Shown here: positions 1-8,011 of the stretch, piece by piece
Layout: each line of letters begins with the position of its first letter
How positions within the stretch are numbered: the stretch's first letter is position 1
Notes under the pieces: model-generated
What the model was told of the DNA's origin: nothing
The model's database searches: none
What the model saw: the letters and a program-made list of their open reading frames with translations, nothing else
Assembly (NCBI GenBank): GCA_945870545.1
Contig: CAMBTF010000016.1
Coordinates: 1-13,025 of the forward strand
Source of the DNA: Akkermansia muciniphila
GTDB lineage: Bacteria > Verrucomicrobiota > Verrucomicrobiia > Verrucomicrobiales > Akkermansiaceae
Length of the DNA: 13,025 bases
Direction of reading: 5' to 3'
Made by a program: the position numbers and the translations under genes

Positions 1-810
1 GAATTTCTCCGGATGGCCGAGCAGGTTTTTCAGCGCCACGCCGGACATTTCCCCTAGCGTGGGGATGCTCTTCATCAGCTCGGGGTTATTGAGCCGATCC
101 ACTTCGAAAGGGATGTGGCTGCCGCTGAAAAGACCGAGCACCTTATCGGATTTCGATTTCAGCAAGGCATCGCGGTCTTCGATCAGCTCGTATCCGGCCT
201 TTGTGTAAGGCGTGAGGGCGTCACGGGAATCGATCCGTTTTTCTGCTGAGAAAAAATTCTTCCCGCCGCCCATCAGGAGATCGACCACGCCGAAGTATTG
301 CGGCGCGATGAGATGCTCGTCATCGCGGTTTCCCGTCACGGCGGCGAAACCGGCGGGTGTGGCGTGGGTGATCGTCGCGGTGGTGACGAGTCCGGTGCGG
401 CGGCCCAGTTTTTTCAGGTGGCGGAGGATGGGCGTGGATTCGGTGCCATCGGGGCGGATGTTGACCATGCCGTTGTTGATTTTCACCCCCCCGCCCCATG
501 CCGAGGATGCGGCGGAGGAATCGGTGACGTAGGAATCTGCAGAACTGTTCTCCATGAACCCGCGCGCGGAAACCGGATCGTTGATCAGTTCCCACCAGCG
601 CGTTCCTTTTTTCCGCTCGATTTGGGAGAAATTCTCGGCCATGGTCAGCACCCCATTGCTCATGCCGTCGGAAACCATGAACACGATGCCGCGCACCTCG
701 CCTTTTCCGCCCGTCGCCGGCGCCTTTGTACAGCCGCCCAGCAAGGTCGCCGCGCCGCCCAAGCCGCCCAGCTTCATCCAGTCCCGCCTGCCGATTTTTG
801 TATCGCTCAT
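1..810 (-). CDS. Alkaline phosphatase, Tat-exported lipoprotein (C-terminus cut off)
   Basis: Hydrolyses phosphate monoesters outside the cytoplasm to release inorganic phosphate. My own translation from the ATG at 810 gives 270 open codons running off the window edge. The N-terminus carries a twin-arginine signal (RRDWMKLGG, residues 8-16) followed by a hydrophobic stretch and a lipobox-like LGGC with Cys27, so a Tat-exported lipoprotein is inferred. Family motifs are in order: VSDGM with the metal-binding Asp48, VTDSSAASSAW with the nucleophile Ser98 after Asp97, TITHATPAGF around 147-156, and LLMGGGKNFF near 188-197. The E. coli enzyme has Asp153 where this protein has His150, as many non-enteric phosphatases do. 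It is divergent from ctaB. No clear ribosome binding site precedes the ATG. The family is near certain; the export route is an inference from the signal. Confidence 0.93.
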   Translation of the reverse strand, partial: MSDTKIGRRDWMKLGGLGGAATLLGGCTKAPATGGKGEVRGIVFMVSDGMSNGVLTMAENFSQIERKKGTRWWELINDPVSARGFMENSSADSYVTDSSAASSAWGGGVKINNGMVNIRPDGTESTPILRHLKKLGRRTGLVTTATITHATPAGFAAVTGNRDDEHLIAPQYFGVVDLLMGGGKNFFSAEKRIDSRDALTPYTKAGYELIEDRDALLKSKSDKVLGLFSGSHIPFEVDRLNNPELMKSIPTLGEMSGVALKNLLGHPEKF

Positions 811-893
811 TTCCCGAAACTAGCCGTCCCGGATTGATAGGCAAGCCGCCTGGAACACACTGCCGGGACATTTCTGTCACGGAACCTGACCTT

Positions 894-907
894 AAAATCA
901 TGATTTT
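894..907. promoter_or_regulatory. Perfect 14-bp palindrome between divergent genes
   Basis: AAAATCATGATTTT is a perfect palindrome in the 177-bp gap between the divergent phosphatase and ctaB genes. Its place and symmetry suit a dimeric regulator's operator, but I do not recognise the motif. AT-rich palindromes of this length can also occur by chance. Confidence 0.3.
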
Positions 908-987
908 TTAACTTCGCCGCTCCGTGACTGCACCGAACAACATCGAATCCTAACAGCGAACGGGATGGTTTTTAACGGGACAGCTGC

Positions 988-1908
988 GTGCATATAGCCC
1001 ATGCTTGCGACGTGACGGAAGCCGGAGAGGAAACGACCAAGACCCCCAACCTGCGTCAGGATCTGACAATCCTGATGAAGGTGCGGCTGAATTTCTTCGT
1101 GCTGGTCACGGCGCTGTTCGGATATCTGTTGGCGCGGAAAGGGATGCCGATAGAGTGGGCGACCCTGTTCCACACTCTGATCGGCACGGCGGCGGCGGCG
1201 TTCGGCTCGGCGGCGTTCAACCAACTGATGGAGATCGATCTCGACGCCGTTATGAAACGGACGGCAGACAGGCCGCTGCCTTCGCGGCGGATGAATCCGG
1301 TCACGGCGTTTGCCGTCGGGTGGGTGCTCTCGGCGGTCGGCATCATTCATCTAGCGGTGATGGTGAACGGCCCGGCGGCCTATCTCACGGCGGCGACGGT
1401 TGCGATCTACGTTTTCATCTACACTCCGATGAAGCGGATGAGTTCGATGAACACCTTGGTCGGAGCCATACCCGGGGCGATCCCGCCGATGATCGGATGG
1501 GTTGGCGGCGGGGGCGGGATTTTCGCGCCCGAGGCGTGGTTCCTTTTCGGTATCCTGTTTTTCTGGCAGCTCCCGCACTTCGTCGCAATCAACTGGCTAT
1601 GCCGGGCGGAATACGAGGATGCCGGTTACAAGATGTGGTCGAACGGGGATCTCAGCGGTAAAAAAAGCGGGGTGCTCTGCGCGGTGTTTTCGTTGGTGCT
1701 GGCGGTGTTCTCGCTGCTGCCGGGGATCTGGGGTTTTACCAGCGTGCTGTGGCTTGTCGGCGGCCCGCTCTTCGGGCTGGCGATCATGGCGCTGGCGTTC
1801 CGTTTCATCGTGGATGGCGAGAGGAAATCCTGCCGCGTGCTGTTTTTCTCCACGCTGCTTTACCTGCCCGCTGCGCTCGCGTTGCTATTGATCGCATGGC
1901 GGAGGTGA
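988..1908 (+). CDS. ctaB: Protoheme IX farnesyltransferase (heme O synthase)
   Basis: Transfers a farnesyl group from farnesyl diphosphate to heme B to make heme O, for haem-copper terminal oxidases. It is an integral membrane UbiA-family prenyltransferase. The 306 residues match the usual length and contain many hydrophobic segments. The first conserved loop reads NQLMEIDLDAVMKRTADRPL (about 78-97), the diphosphate/Mg-binding motif. The second hallmark, YTPMKRMSSMNTLVGAIPGA, lies near 145-170, followed by WQLPHFVAINW. The start is probably the GTG at 988, with GGGA seven bases upstream. The GTG at 1012 has no such site, and the ATG at 1075 would cut into the conserved N-terminal region. No ctaA or oxidase subunit gene is visible nearby. 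Confidence 0.93.
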   Translation: MHIAHACDVTEAGEETTKTPNLRQDLTILMKVRLNFFVLVTALFGYLLARKGMPIEWATLFHTLIGTAAAAFGSAAFNQLMEIDLDAVMKRTADRPLPSRRMNPVTAFAVGWVLSAVGIIHLAVMVNGPAAYLTAATVAIYVFIYTPMKRMSSMNTLVGAIPGAIPPMIGWVGGGGGIFAPEAWFLFGILFFWQLPHFVAINWLCRAEYEDAGYKMWSNGDLSGKKSGVLCAVFSLVLAVFSLLPGIWGFTSVLWLVGGPLFGLAIMALAFRFIVDGERKSCRVLFFSTLLYLPAALALLLIAWRR

Positions 1909-1974
1909 AATGCCGCGGCCTAGGCGCTGCGATTAAAGATATGATGAGAAATCAAGGACTCCTGCCCCGCACGT

Positions 1975-2098
1975 TAGACCGTTTGCCAAAAGTGCTTTCG
2001 TTTTCGAGAACGGAAATTTTAACCACGGAGGGCACGGAGTTCACAGAGTTAAGATGCGGTAATGTATTTTTACGAACGGACTTTTGGCAAATAGTCTA
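1975..2098. mobile_element. MITE-like element with imperfect 27-bp terminal inverted repeats
   Basis: The arms at 1975-2001 and 2072-2098 are inverted copies matching at 23 of 27 positions, including a perfect 12-bp core (TTTGCCAAAAGT at 1982-1993, its complement at 2080-2091). Both outer ends are TA (TAGAC...GTCTA), which would fit TA target duplication by IS630/Tc1-type transposases. No protein is encoded inside. The 70-base interior contains the CACGGAG 9-mer repeat. The ctaB-to-transpeptidase gap (1909-2176) holds nothing else I can name. The 70-base loop and lack of a U-tract argue against a terminator. Confidence 0.5.
2022..2048 (+). repeat. Three CACGGAG-type 9-mers in tandem
   Basis: ACCACGGAG, GGCACGGAG and TTCACAGAG follow each other without gaps. 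From memory, this 9-base periodic sequence is a common dispersed non-coding repeat in Verrucomicrobiota and some other environmental bacteria, often mis-annotated as coding (TTEGTEFTE in one frame). Here it sits inside the MITE-like inverted repeats. Confidence 0.7.
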
Positions 2099-2176
2099 TG
2101 TCTGCGTTGGCTCCCGCTCGGATTGTGATCTTGGTCTTGATTCCCGGCGAATCGGGGCAAGAATCGCTTCGGAAAC

Positions 2177-2782
2177 ATGAAATACATTCTCTTACTCGGC
2201 GCTTCGCTGCTGCTCGCCTCCTGCTTCAATAGCTCTCCGCCCGGATCAGATTACATGGCCGGCGTGGGTCCCGTTCATCGCCCCACCTCGGGTGGTCCGC
2301 ATCATCCAGCTCCCGCCATCCCCGACGACGTTTCCTACTGGGACGGCGACGGCGTTTCCGGCAGTCCTCTGATCAAGATCAACCGCCGCGAGCAGAAAGC
2401 ATACTTTTACAAATCCGGCGTGCTGGTCGGCGTTTCACGCATCTCCTCCGGCAAGGAGGACACGGGAACCCGGGCGGGCGCATTCAAGGTCTCCCAGAAG
2501 AGCAAGGATCACAAATCCTCGCTCTACGGCGTGATCAAGGACAAGGCCACGGGCGAGACCGTCAATGACAACGCCGATACGCGAGTGGACAAACCGGGCC
2601 CCGGGCAGGTCTTCTACAATGCCCCGATGCCGAATTTCATGCGCTTCGACGGCGGTATCGGAATGCACACCGGATACCTTCCCGGCTACGCGGCTTCGCA
2701 CGGCTGTGTCCGCATGCCCCACCACATGTCGGAGAAATTTTTCGACAACGTGGAGATCGGTACGCCGGTGATCGTTGAGTGA
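2177..2782 (+). CDS. L,D-transpeptidase lipoprotein (YkuD domain)
   Basis: YkuD enzymes crosslink peptidoglycan through meso-diaminopimelate residues or attach proteins to it, using a catalytic cysteine. The protein has 201 residues. A lipoprotein signal comes first: MKYILLLGASLLLAS then Cys16 in the lipobox LASC. A Pro/Gly-rich linker (about 20-50) precedes the YkuD domain (about 60-201). The active-site signature is clear: His164 in GIGMHTGYLPGY, then SHGCVRM with His175, Cys177 and Arg179. The ATG at 2177 starts directly at the signal peptide, with only a weak GGA upstream. The gene is convergent with the RES toxin, nine bases apart. Substrate and crosslink type cannot be told from sequence. 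Confidence 0.92.
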   Translation: MKYILLLGASLLLASCFNSSPPGSDYMAGVGPVHRPTSGGPHHPAPAIPDDVSYWDGDGVSGSPLIKINRREQKAYFYKSGVLVGVSRISSGKEDTGTRAGAFKVSQKSKDHKSSLYGVIKDKATGETVNDNADTRVDKPGPGQVFYNAPMPNFMRFDGGIGMHTGYLPGYAASHGCVRMPHHMSEKFFDNVEIGTPVIVE

Positions 2783-2791
2783 GGCCGATTC

Positions 2792-3274
2792 TCATTCCCG
2801 ACCGCGAGTCCCTATCTCACACAACCGGGCATCAAAAGGGAATCGTCTTGGCGGACTGACGCGGATCTCCGTGATGCATGGGGAGTTCGGATTGAGCAAC
2901 AGCACGTTTTCCTCTGGAATCACGGCGCTTGGCAGCCGCAACCCTACATTGGAACGGTTCCGTAGCCATTCCTCACCGAAGCTTCTGGCGGCAAGGGATT
3001 TCGGCTGGATATCCCAAGCAGCGGGCAAATCCGCAGATACCGGCGTTTCGATCAATGATTCTGGCACTTCCACCTCGACCAATGACCAGTTCAGTCGGAT
3101 CACATCCATCCGCGAATGGACAAGGATTTCAAGCGCAGCCAGCGCCCGTGACTCGGCGAGATACACGGCAGACAAACCCGGCGGATTCCAACGCCCGCCG
3201 AACAGCCGCGAACCCTCGCCGCTGAGCGCATCGACGGCATGGTGGGTCTCGCAGATACGGAAAAAAAGGGGCAT
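2792..3274 (-). CDS. RES-domain toxin (NAD+-degrading type)
   Basis: RES-domain toxins such as Res and MbcT deplete cellular NAD+ by phosphorolysis or hydrolysis. The 160-residue length is typical. The three family-defining residues are visible: Arg28 in FGGRWNPPG, Glu49 in ALAALEILVH, and Ser116 in LRLPSAVIP. Tyr38 (AVYLAES) and the conserved NPNSP (128-132) also fit. The ATG at 3274 lies three bases after the antitoxin stop codon with no separate Shine-Dalgarno, which suggests translational coupling. Its partner is the Xre/ParS-type antitoxin just upstream, the standard RES/Xre arrangement. The protein appears intact. The toxin class is well supported; actual toxicity and the precise NAD+ chemistry are inferred from the family. 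Confidence 0.9.
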   Translation of the reverse strand: MPLFFRICETHHAVDALSGEGSRLFGGRWNPPGLSAVYLAESRALAALEILVHSRMDVIRLNWSLVEVEVPESLIETPVSADLPAAWDIQPKSLAARSFGEEWLRNRSNVGLRLPSAVIPEENVLLLNPNSPCITEIRVSPPRRFPFDARLCEIGTRGRE

Positions 3275-3277
3275 TGC

Positions 3278-3748
3278 TCAGGAGAAAACGCCATGTTCGA
3301 TCCGCCCCACAAGCGCCTCCACCTCGCGTGCGCCAATCTCGGTGTCCGCGTAGTCCAAGGGCGTCTCCCCGTTGAAAGCAAAAGCAGGGGAATTCAGCCA
3401 CTCTGCGGCCGCCTTGCGCGATTGGAAGAATTCCGTGACACGATTGAGTATCCGGGCGTAACGCACCAACCGATCTGATTCGGAACGATCCAAATGGCCG
3501 CTTTTTTTCCGGCGATGCAGGGTGGCGCGGGACATGCCGAGCAACGCGCCGAGACGCTCCTCTGTGATACCGATCATTTCCCGAAAGGCGTGGAACTCAA
3601 TGAAATCCAGCCCGTTCCGCACTTTCTCCACCATGTAGGCGGCTTCGGGTTCGCGGAGGACACTGCTGCTCTCCTCGCTCTCTTCCGCACGCGCCAGCAT
3701 GGCTTTCATTTCCTCGCTTGCTTTCGCTTTGTATTTCATTTGCGACAA
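3278..3748 (-). CDS. Xre/MbcA/ParS-family antitoxin
   Basis: This is the antitoxin partner of the RES toxin, expected to block the toxin's active site and repress the operon. The 156 residues divide into a charged, Glu/Ser-rich N-terminus (1-40), a helix-turn-helix region (about 56-83, with LGALLGMSRATLHRRKKSG), and a C-terminal toxin-binding domain (about 88-156). The latter carries the typical AAEWLNSPAFAFNGETPLDYA stretch and ends in an E-V-E-A-L-V-G-R-I-E-H-G-V-F sequence. The start is probably TTG at 3748, because GAAGGGA lies four bases upstream; the ATG at 3739 would be 13 bases away. An intrinsic terminator at 3787-3818 separates it from ahcY, so its promoter should lie within about 40 bases or overlap that hairpin. 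Confidence 0.88.
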   Translation of the reverse strand: MSQMKYKAKASEEMKAMLARAEESEESSSVLREPEAAYMVEKVRNGLDFIEFHAFREMIGITEERLGALLGMSRATLHRRKKSGHLDRSESDRLVRYARILNRVTEFFQSRKAAAEWLNSPAFAFNGETPLDYADTEIGAREVEALVGRIEHGVFS

Positions 3749-3752
3749 TCTA

Positions 3753-3759
3753 TCCCTTC
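3753..3759 (-). promoter_or_regulatory. Ribosome binding site supporting a TTG start
   Basis: GAAGGGA on the minus strand ends four bases before TTG 3748, the proposed antitoxin start, and is too far from the in-frame ATG at 3739. It is the clearest Shine-Dalgarno sequence I found in the window. Confidence 0.6.
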
Positions 3760-3786
3760 ATTTGGATCATCACAAGCATTTTCCCC

Positions 3787-3818
3787 AAAAAAAAGCCAGC
3801 CGATCTCTCGGCTGGCTT
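3787..3818 (-). terminator. Rho-independent terminator after ahcY
   Basis: On the minus strand an 11-bp perfect stem (AAGCCAGCCGA pairing with its complement) closes a 4-base loop and runs into eight T residues. It begins about 26 bases after the ahcY stop codon. The stem is GC-rich and the U-tract immediate, a textbook intrinsic terminator. It separates the metK-ahcY transcript from the toxin-antitoxin genes downstream. Confidence 0.92.
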
Positions 3819-3844
3819 CGGGGAATTTTCGATGTGCGTTACGA

Positions 3845-5257
3845 TCAATAGCGGTAGTGATCCGCCTTGAACGGGCCTTCCGGCGTGATGCCGATGTAGT
3901 CCGCCTGGTCTTTGGTAAGAACCGTAAGTTTCGCGCCGATTTTGGCGAGGTGGAGTCGGGCGACTTCCTCGTCGAGGTGCTTTGGTAGCACGGTTACTTG
4001 GCCGGGCTTGTAGCTGTCGCGGTTTTCCCAAAGGTCGATCTGGGCGAGCGTCTGGTTCGTGAAGCTGTTCGACATCACGAAGGACGGGTGGCCCGTTCCA
4101 CAGCCGAGGTTCACGAGGCGGCCTTCGGCGAGCATGTAGATGCTGTTGCCGGTGGGGAACGTGTATTTGTCCACCTGGGGCTTGATGTTCAGCTTCACAA
4201 CGCCCGGAGCCTTGTTGAGCTTGTCCATCTGGATTTCATTGTCGAAGTGGCCGATGTTGCAGACGATGGCCTGGTCTTTCATCTTCGACATGTGGTCAAA
4301 GGTGATGATGTCCTTGTTGCCCGTGGTGGTGACGTAGATATCGCCCCAGCCGAGGGTGTCCTCGATGGGCAGCACGCGGAAACCTTCCATCGCCGCCTGC
4401 AGCGCGCAGATCGGGTCGATTTCGGTGACGACCACTTGGGCACCTGCGCCGCGCAGTGCCTGCGCGCAGCCTTTGCCCACATCGCCGTATCCGCAGACGA
4501 CGCCGACCTTGCCGGAAATCATCACGTCGGTGGCGCGCTTGATGCCGTCGAGCAGCGATTCGCGGCAGCCGTATAGGTTGTCGAACTTCGATTTCGTGAC
4601 GGAGTCGTTCACGTTGATGGCGGGAACCAGCAGAGTGCCGGCCTTCGCCATCTGGTAGAGGCGGTGCACACCGGTCGTCGTTTCCTCGGAAACACCTTTC
4701 CAGTCCTTGACGATGGTGTGGAAAATGCCGGGTTGCTTGACCTTGATGTCCTTGAGGAGATCCTTGATGACCTGCTCTTCCTCGCTCTCGCCGGGGCTTT
4801 CGATCCAGTTGGAGCCGTTCTCCATTTCGTAACCCTTGTGGATGAGCAGGGTGGCGTCGCCACCATCATCGACGATGAGTTGCGGGCCGAGACCGTCCTT
4901 GTTGACGAGCGCTTTCCATGTGCACCACCAATATTCCTCCAGCGTCTCGCCCTTCCAAGCGAACACCGGAATTTCCTTCGCGGCCATGGCAGCGGCGGCG
5001 TGATCTTGGGTGGAGAAAATGTTGCAGGAAACCCAGCGCACTTCCGCTCCGAGATCCGCAAGGGTCTCGATGAGTACCGCGGTCTGGATCGTCATGTGCA
5101 GCGAGCCCATGACGCGCACGCCCTGGAGCGGCTTGGTCTTGCCGTATTTTTCCCGTGTCGCCATCAAGCCGGGCATCTCGTGCTCGGCGATATCGATTTC
5201 CTTGCGGCCGAAATCGGCGAGGCCGATGTCCCTAACTTTGTAATCTGTGAAGCTCAT
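3845..5257 (-). CDS. ahcY: S-adenosylhomocysteine hydrolase
   Basis: Reversibly splits S-adenosylhomocysteine into adenosine and homocysteine using bound NAD+, relieving product inhibition of methyltransferases. The protein has 470 residues, normal for bacterial forms with the extra insertion. The substrate-domain signature [16 protein letters not shown] lies at about 78-93, the Rossmann loop GYGDVGKG at 256-263, and the C-terminal family end reads KADHYRY. The open frame extends upstream to 5341, but family similarity begins at [20 protein letters not shown], so ATG 5257 is chosen; no Shine-Dalgarno is present. The gene runs the same way as metK, with the S23 cassette between, and ends before a strong terminator. 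Co-regulation with metK by the divergent ArsR-type protein is inferred. Confidence 0.96.
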   Translation of the reverse strand: MSFTDYKVRDIGLADFGRKEIDIAEHEMPGLMATREKYGKTKPLQGVRVMGSLHMTIQTAVLIETLADLGAEVRWVSCNIFSTQDHAAAAMAAKEIPVFAWKGETLEEYWWCTWKALVNKDGLGPQLIVDDGGDATLLIHKGYEMENGSNWIESPGESEEEQVIKDLLKDIKVKQPGIFHTIVKDWKGVSEETTTGVHRLYQMAKAGTLLVPAINVNDSVTKSKFDNLYGCRESLLDGIKRATDVMISGKVGVVCGYGDVGKGCAQALRGAGAQVVVTEIDPICALQAAMEGFRVLPIEDTLGWGDIYVTTTGNKDIITFDHMSKMKDQAIVCNIGHFDNEIQMDKLNKAPGVVKLNIKPQVDKYTFPTGNSIYMLAEGRLVNLGCGTGHPSFVMSNSFTNQTLAQIDLWENRDSYKPGQVTVLPKHLDEEVARLHLAKIGAKLTVLTKDQADYIGITPEGPFKADHYRY

Positions 5258-5312
5258 TGTTTTTGTATTGGAGGTTGGTGGTGGTTTGGTTGGTTTAGAT
5301 GATATTGGGCTT

Positions 5313-5346
5313 GAGACGCAAGACTTTGAGACACAAGACACAAGAG
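5313..5346. repeat. Left arm of heptamer inverted repeat around the S23 gene
   Basis: Contains AGACACAAGACACAAG (5329-5344), the exact reverse complement of the array on the other side of the S23-type gene, followed outward by degenerate units (AAGACTTTGAG, GACGCAAG). It ends one base before the S23 stop codon. Confidence 0.8.
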
Positions 5347-5739
5347 TTAGAAGAGGACGCTTAGGAGTTTTGGGATGATACCGGTCGGGAGGAGGCGGCG
5401 GCGCAGGCCTTCTAGCATGGCACCGATTTCCTTGGCTTCTTGGATAAGCGGAGTTGCTTTTTCTGTGTCGAAAATCCCTGCCCTTATCCCAATGTAGAGC
5501 TGCGTCCTGAGTTCGCCCGCCGACCCTTTCGAGATGGCGAGATAACGTCGGAACTCCCGGTTACTATCTCGTTCCGCTCCCTCGGCGATGTTCGATGGTA
5601 CGGAAATGCAGCTCCGTGCCATCTGATCCCGCAGCGCGAATAGCCGAATAGGATCAATCAGCTCAAGGACGGAAACGGCAAGTCGCGACGAACGCTTCCA
5701 TACCTCCAGATCCTCAAAATTATGCTGTTCCGCACCCAT
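5347..5739 (-). CDS. Four-helix-bundle protein, S23 / 23S rRNA intervening-sequence family
   Basis: Belongs to the small four-helix-bundle family first seen encoded in 23S rRNA intervening sequences (S23). The molecular function of free-standing members is unknown, though the related Avd protein works with diversity-generating retroelements. The 130 residues show the family landmarks: [15 protein letters not shown] near the N-terminus, [22 protein letters not shown] in the middle, and [19 protein letters not shown]. The frame is open upstream to 5841, but that extension only translates repeat DNA and overlaps metK, so ATG 5739 is preferred, with AAGAGG directly against it. The gene sits between metK and ahcY, bounded by inverted CTTGTGT arrays, which suggests insertion as a cassette. 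No reverse transcriptase or variable repeat is visible. Confidence 0.88.
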   Translation of the reverse strand: MGAEQHNFEDLEVWKRSSRLAVSVLELIDPIRLFALRDQMARSCISVPSNIAEGAERDSNREFRRYLAISKGSAGELRTQLYIGIRAGIFDTEKATPLIQEAKEIGAMLEGLRRRLLPTGIIPKLLSVLF

Positions 5740-5740
5740 C

Positions 5741-5789
5741 CTCTTATCTTCTGTCTTGCAGTCTTGTGTCTTGTGTCTTGTGTCTTTTG
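5741..5789. repeat. Right arm of heptamer inverted repeat around the S23 gene
   Basis: Three exact tandem CTTGTGT units at 5763-5783, preceded by degenerate copies (CTTCTGT, CTTGCAGT). Any two adjacent units pair perfectly with the left arm at 5329-5344. The array begins three bases beyond the metK stop codon. Confidence 0.85.
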
Positions 5790-5792
5790 GCT

Positions 5793-6983
<1,191 letters not shown>

Positions 6984-7017
6984 TGCTGTTCGTTTTGGTG
7001 TTCGTTTTTTCGTATCG

Positions 7018-7036
7018 TCAAATCGTGATGCGTTGA
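7018..7036. promoter_or_regulatory. Candidate operator for the divergent ArsR/SahR-like regulator
   Basis: TCAAATCGTGATGCGTTGA has complementary ends TCAA and TTGA spaced by 11 bases, a layout that fits a dimeric winged-helix repressor, but the inner bases are poorly symmetric. It overlaps TTGACG (7016-7021, minus strand), a possible -35 box for metK, and ends three bases before the regulator's first ATG, so binding could control both genes. I could not compare it with the published SahR motif. Confidence 0.35.
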
Positions 7037-7039
7037 TGT

Positions 7040-7966
7040 ATGCTTCCGCCCATGCCGTCAACCATCAAATCTCTGAAACTGCTATCCGACCCCACCCGGC
7101 TTCGGATCCTGTCCCTGCTCGCGCAGGACTCGCTCTCGGTCGCGGAGCTTCAGGAAATCCTCGGTATGGGTCAGAGCCGCATCTCCACCCAGCTTTCCCA
7201 ACTGAAGGCCACAGGTCTTGCCACCGATGAGCGCAGCGGGAAAAACAACGTCTATTCCGCCTCGATGCCGCCGGAACTCTCCGCCATCGCCAAGCGGGCG
7301 GCGGAGGAGATTCCCGAGATCGCCGCTGACAATCTCGCGCTCCGCCACATCCTTTCCAAACGCAAGGACTATGCCCGCGCTTACTTCGACGAGCTCGCCG
7401 GGCGTTTCGGAAAGGACTACGTCCCCGGCCGCTCATGGAAAGCCCTCGCCGAAGCCCTGCTGAAAGCCATGAACTACCGCCACGTCGCCGATCTCGGCGC
7501 GGGCGAGGGCACGCTTTCCCAGCTCCTTGCCCAGCGTGCGGAAAAAGTCATCGCCATCGACCTCTCGCCAAAAATGGTCGATTACGCCCAGAAACTCGCC
7601 GTTTCGAACGGCCTCGCGAACCTCGAATTCCGCATCGGCGATATCGAGGATCCGCCCATCGCTGACAGCTCCATCGACCTAGCCATTCTCAGCCAAGCAC
7701 TCCACCACGCGGAAAATCCGCAGCGCGCCATTCACTCCGCCCACCGCATCCTCCGCCCTGGTGGACGCCTTATTGTCCTTGATCTGCTTCAGCATAATTT
7801 CTCCGAAGCCCGCGAACTTTACGCGGACCGCTGGTTGGGGTTTTCCGAAAGCCACATCGCCTCCATGTTGGAAAAAGCGGGCTTCACCGGCATCGAGACG
7901 GTCATTGCCGACAAGGAGGAAACGCATCCGAAATTCCAGACAATGCTCGCCGTCGGCAGCCGCTGA
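7040..7966 (+). CDS. ArsR-family regulator with methyltransferase-fold domain, SahR-like
   Basis: A two-domain protein of 308 residues. The N-terminus (about 6-80) is an ArsR winged helix: [25 protein letters not shown] followed by the recognition region [19 protein letters not shown] (42-60). The C-terminal part (about 140-300) is a Rossmann methyltransferase fold with motif I DLGAGEGT (151-158), an acidic residue after strand 2 (Asp174 in AIDLSPKM), and [13 protein letters not shown]. This matches SahR, an ArsR-family repressor that senses S-adenosylhomocysteine and derepresses ahcY, metK and methionine genes in Proteobacteria. Divergence from metK-ahcY supports the same role here. No Cys-rich metal site is apparent in the DNA-binding part. 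ATG 7052 is an alternative start; neither has a Shine-Dalgarno. A true methyltransferase activity cannot be excluded. Confidence 0.85.
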   Translation: MLPPMPSTIKSLKLLSDPTRLRILSLLAQDSLSVAELQEILGMGQSRISTQLSQLKATGLATDERSGKNNVYSASMPPELSAIAKRAAEEIPEIAADNLALRHILSKRKDYARAYFDELAGRFGKDYVPGRSWKALAEALLKAMNYRHVADLGAGEGTLSQLLAQRAEKVIAIDLSPKMVDYAQKLAVSNGLANLEFRIGDIEDPPIADSSIDLAILSQALHHAENPQRAIHSAHRILRPGGRLIVLDLLQHNFSEARELYADRWLGFSESHIASMLEKAGFTGIETVIADKEETHPKFQTMLAVGSR

Positions 7967-8011
7967 CTTCTGCTTTGCCATTTACCACCACCTACCTAAA
8001 GTCACCCCAAC

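Noticed and set aside
1975..2098. Reading the inverted arms as a long transcription terminator of ctaB
   Set aside because: A 70-base loop and the absence of a T-run after the right arm make termination unlikely.
2136..2161. Hairpin CTTG...CCCG/CGGG...CAAG just before the L,D-transpeptidase
   Set aside because: The stem is interrupted by an uneven internal loop and no U-tract follows; too weak to call a terminator or regulator.
3998..5302. Plus-strand open frames opposite ahcY
   Set aside because: They mirror the codon structure of ahcY and show no domain of their own.
5258..5346. SAH riboswitch upstream of ahcY
   Set aside because: The segment is mostly repeat arm and T/G-rich filler with no visible conserved SAH-riboswitch core or pseudoknot arrangement.
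5763..5783. CRISPR-like array
   Set aside because: The units are seven bases long in direct tandem with no spacers, so this is a simple tandem repeat, not CRISPR.
6984..7039. SAM riboswitch upstream of metK
   Set aside because: At 56 bp, shared with a divergent gene, it is too short for the SAM-I class and shows no multi-helix structure.
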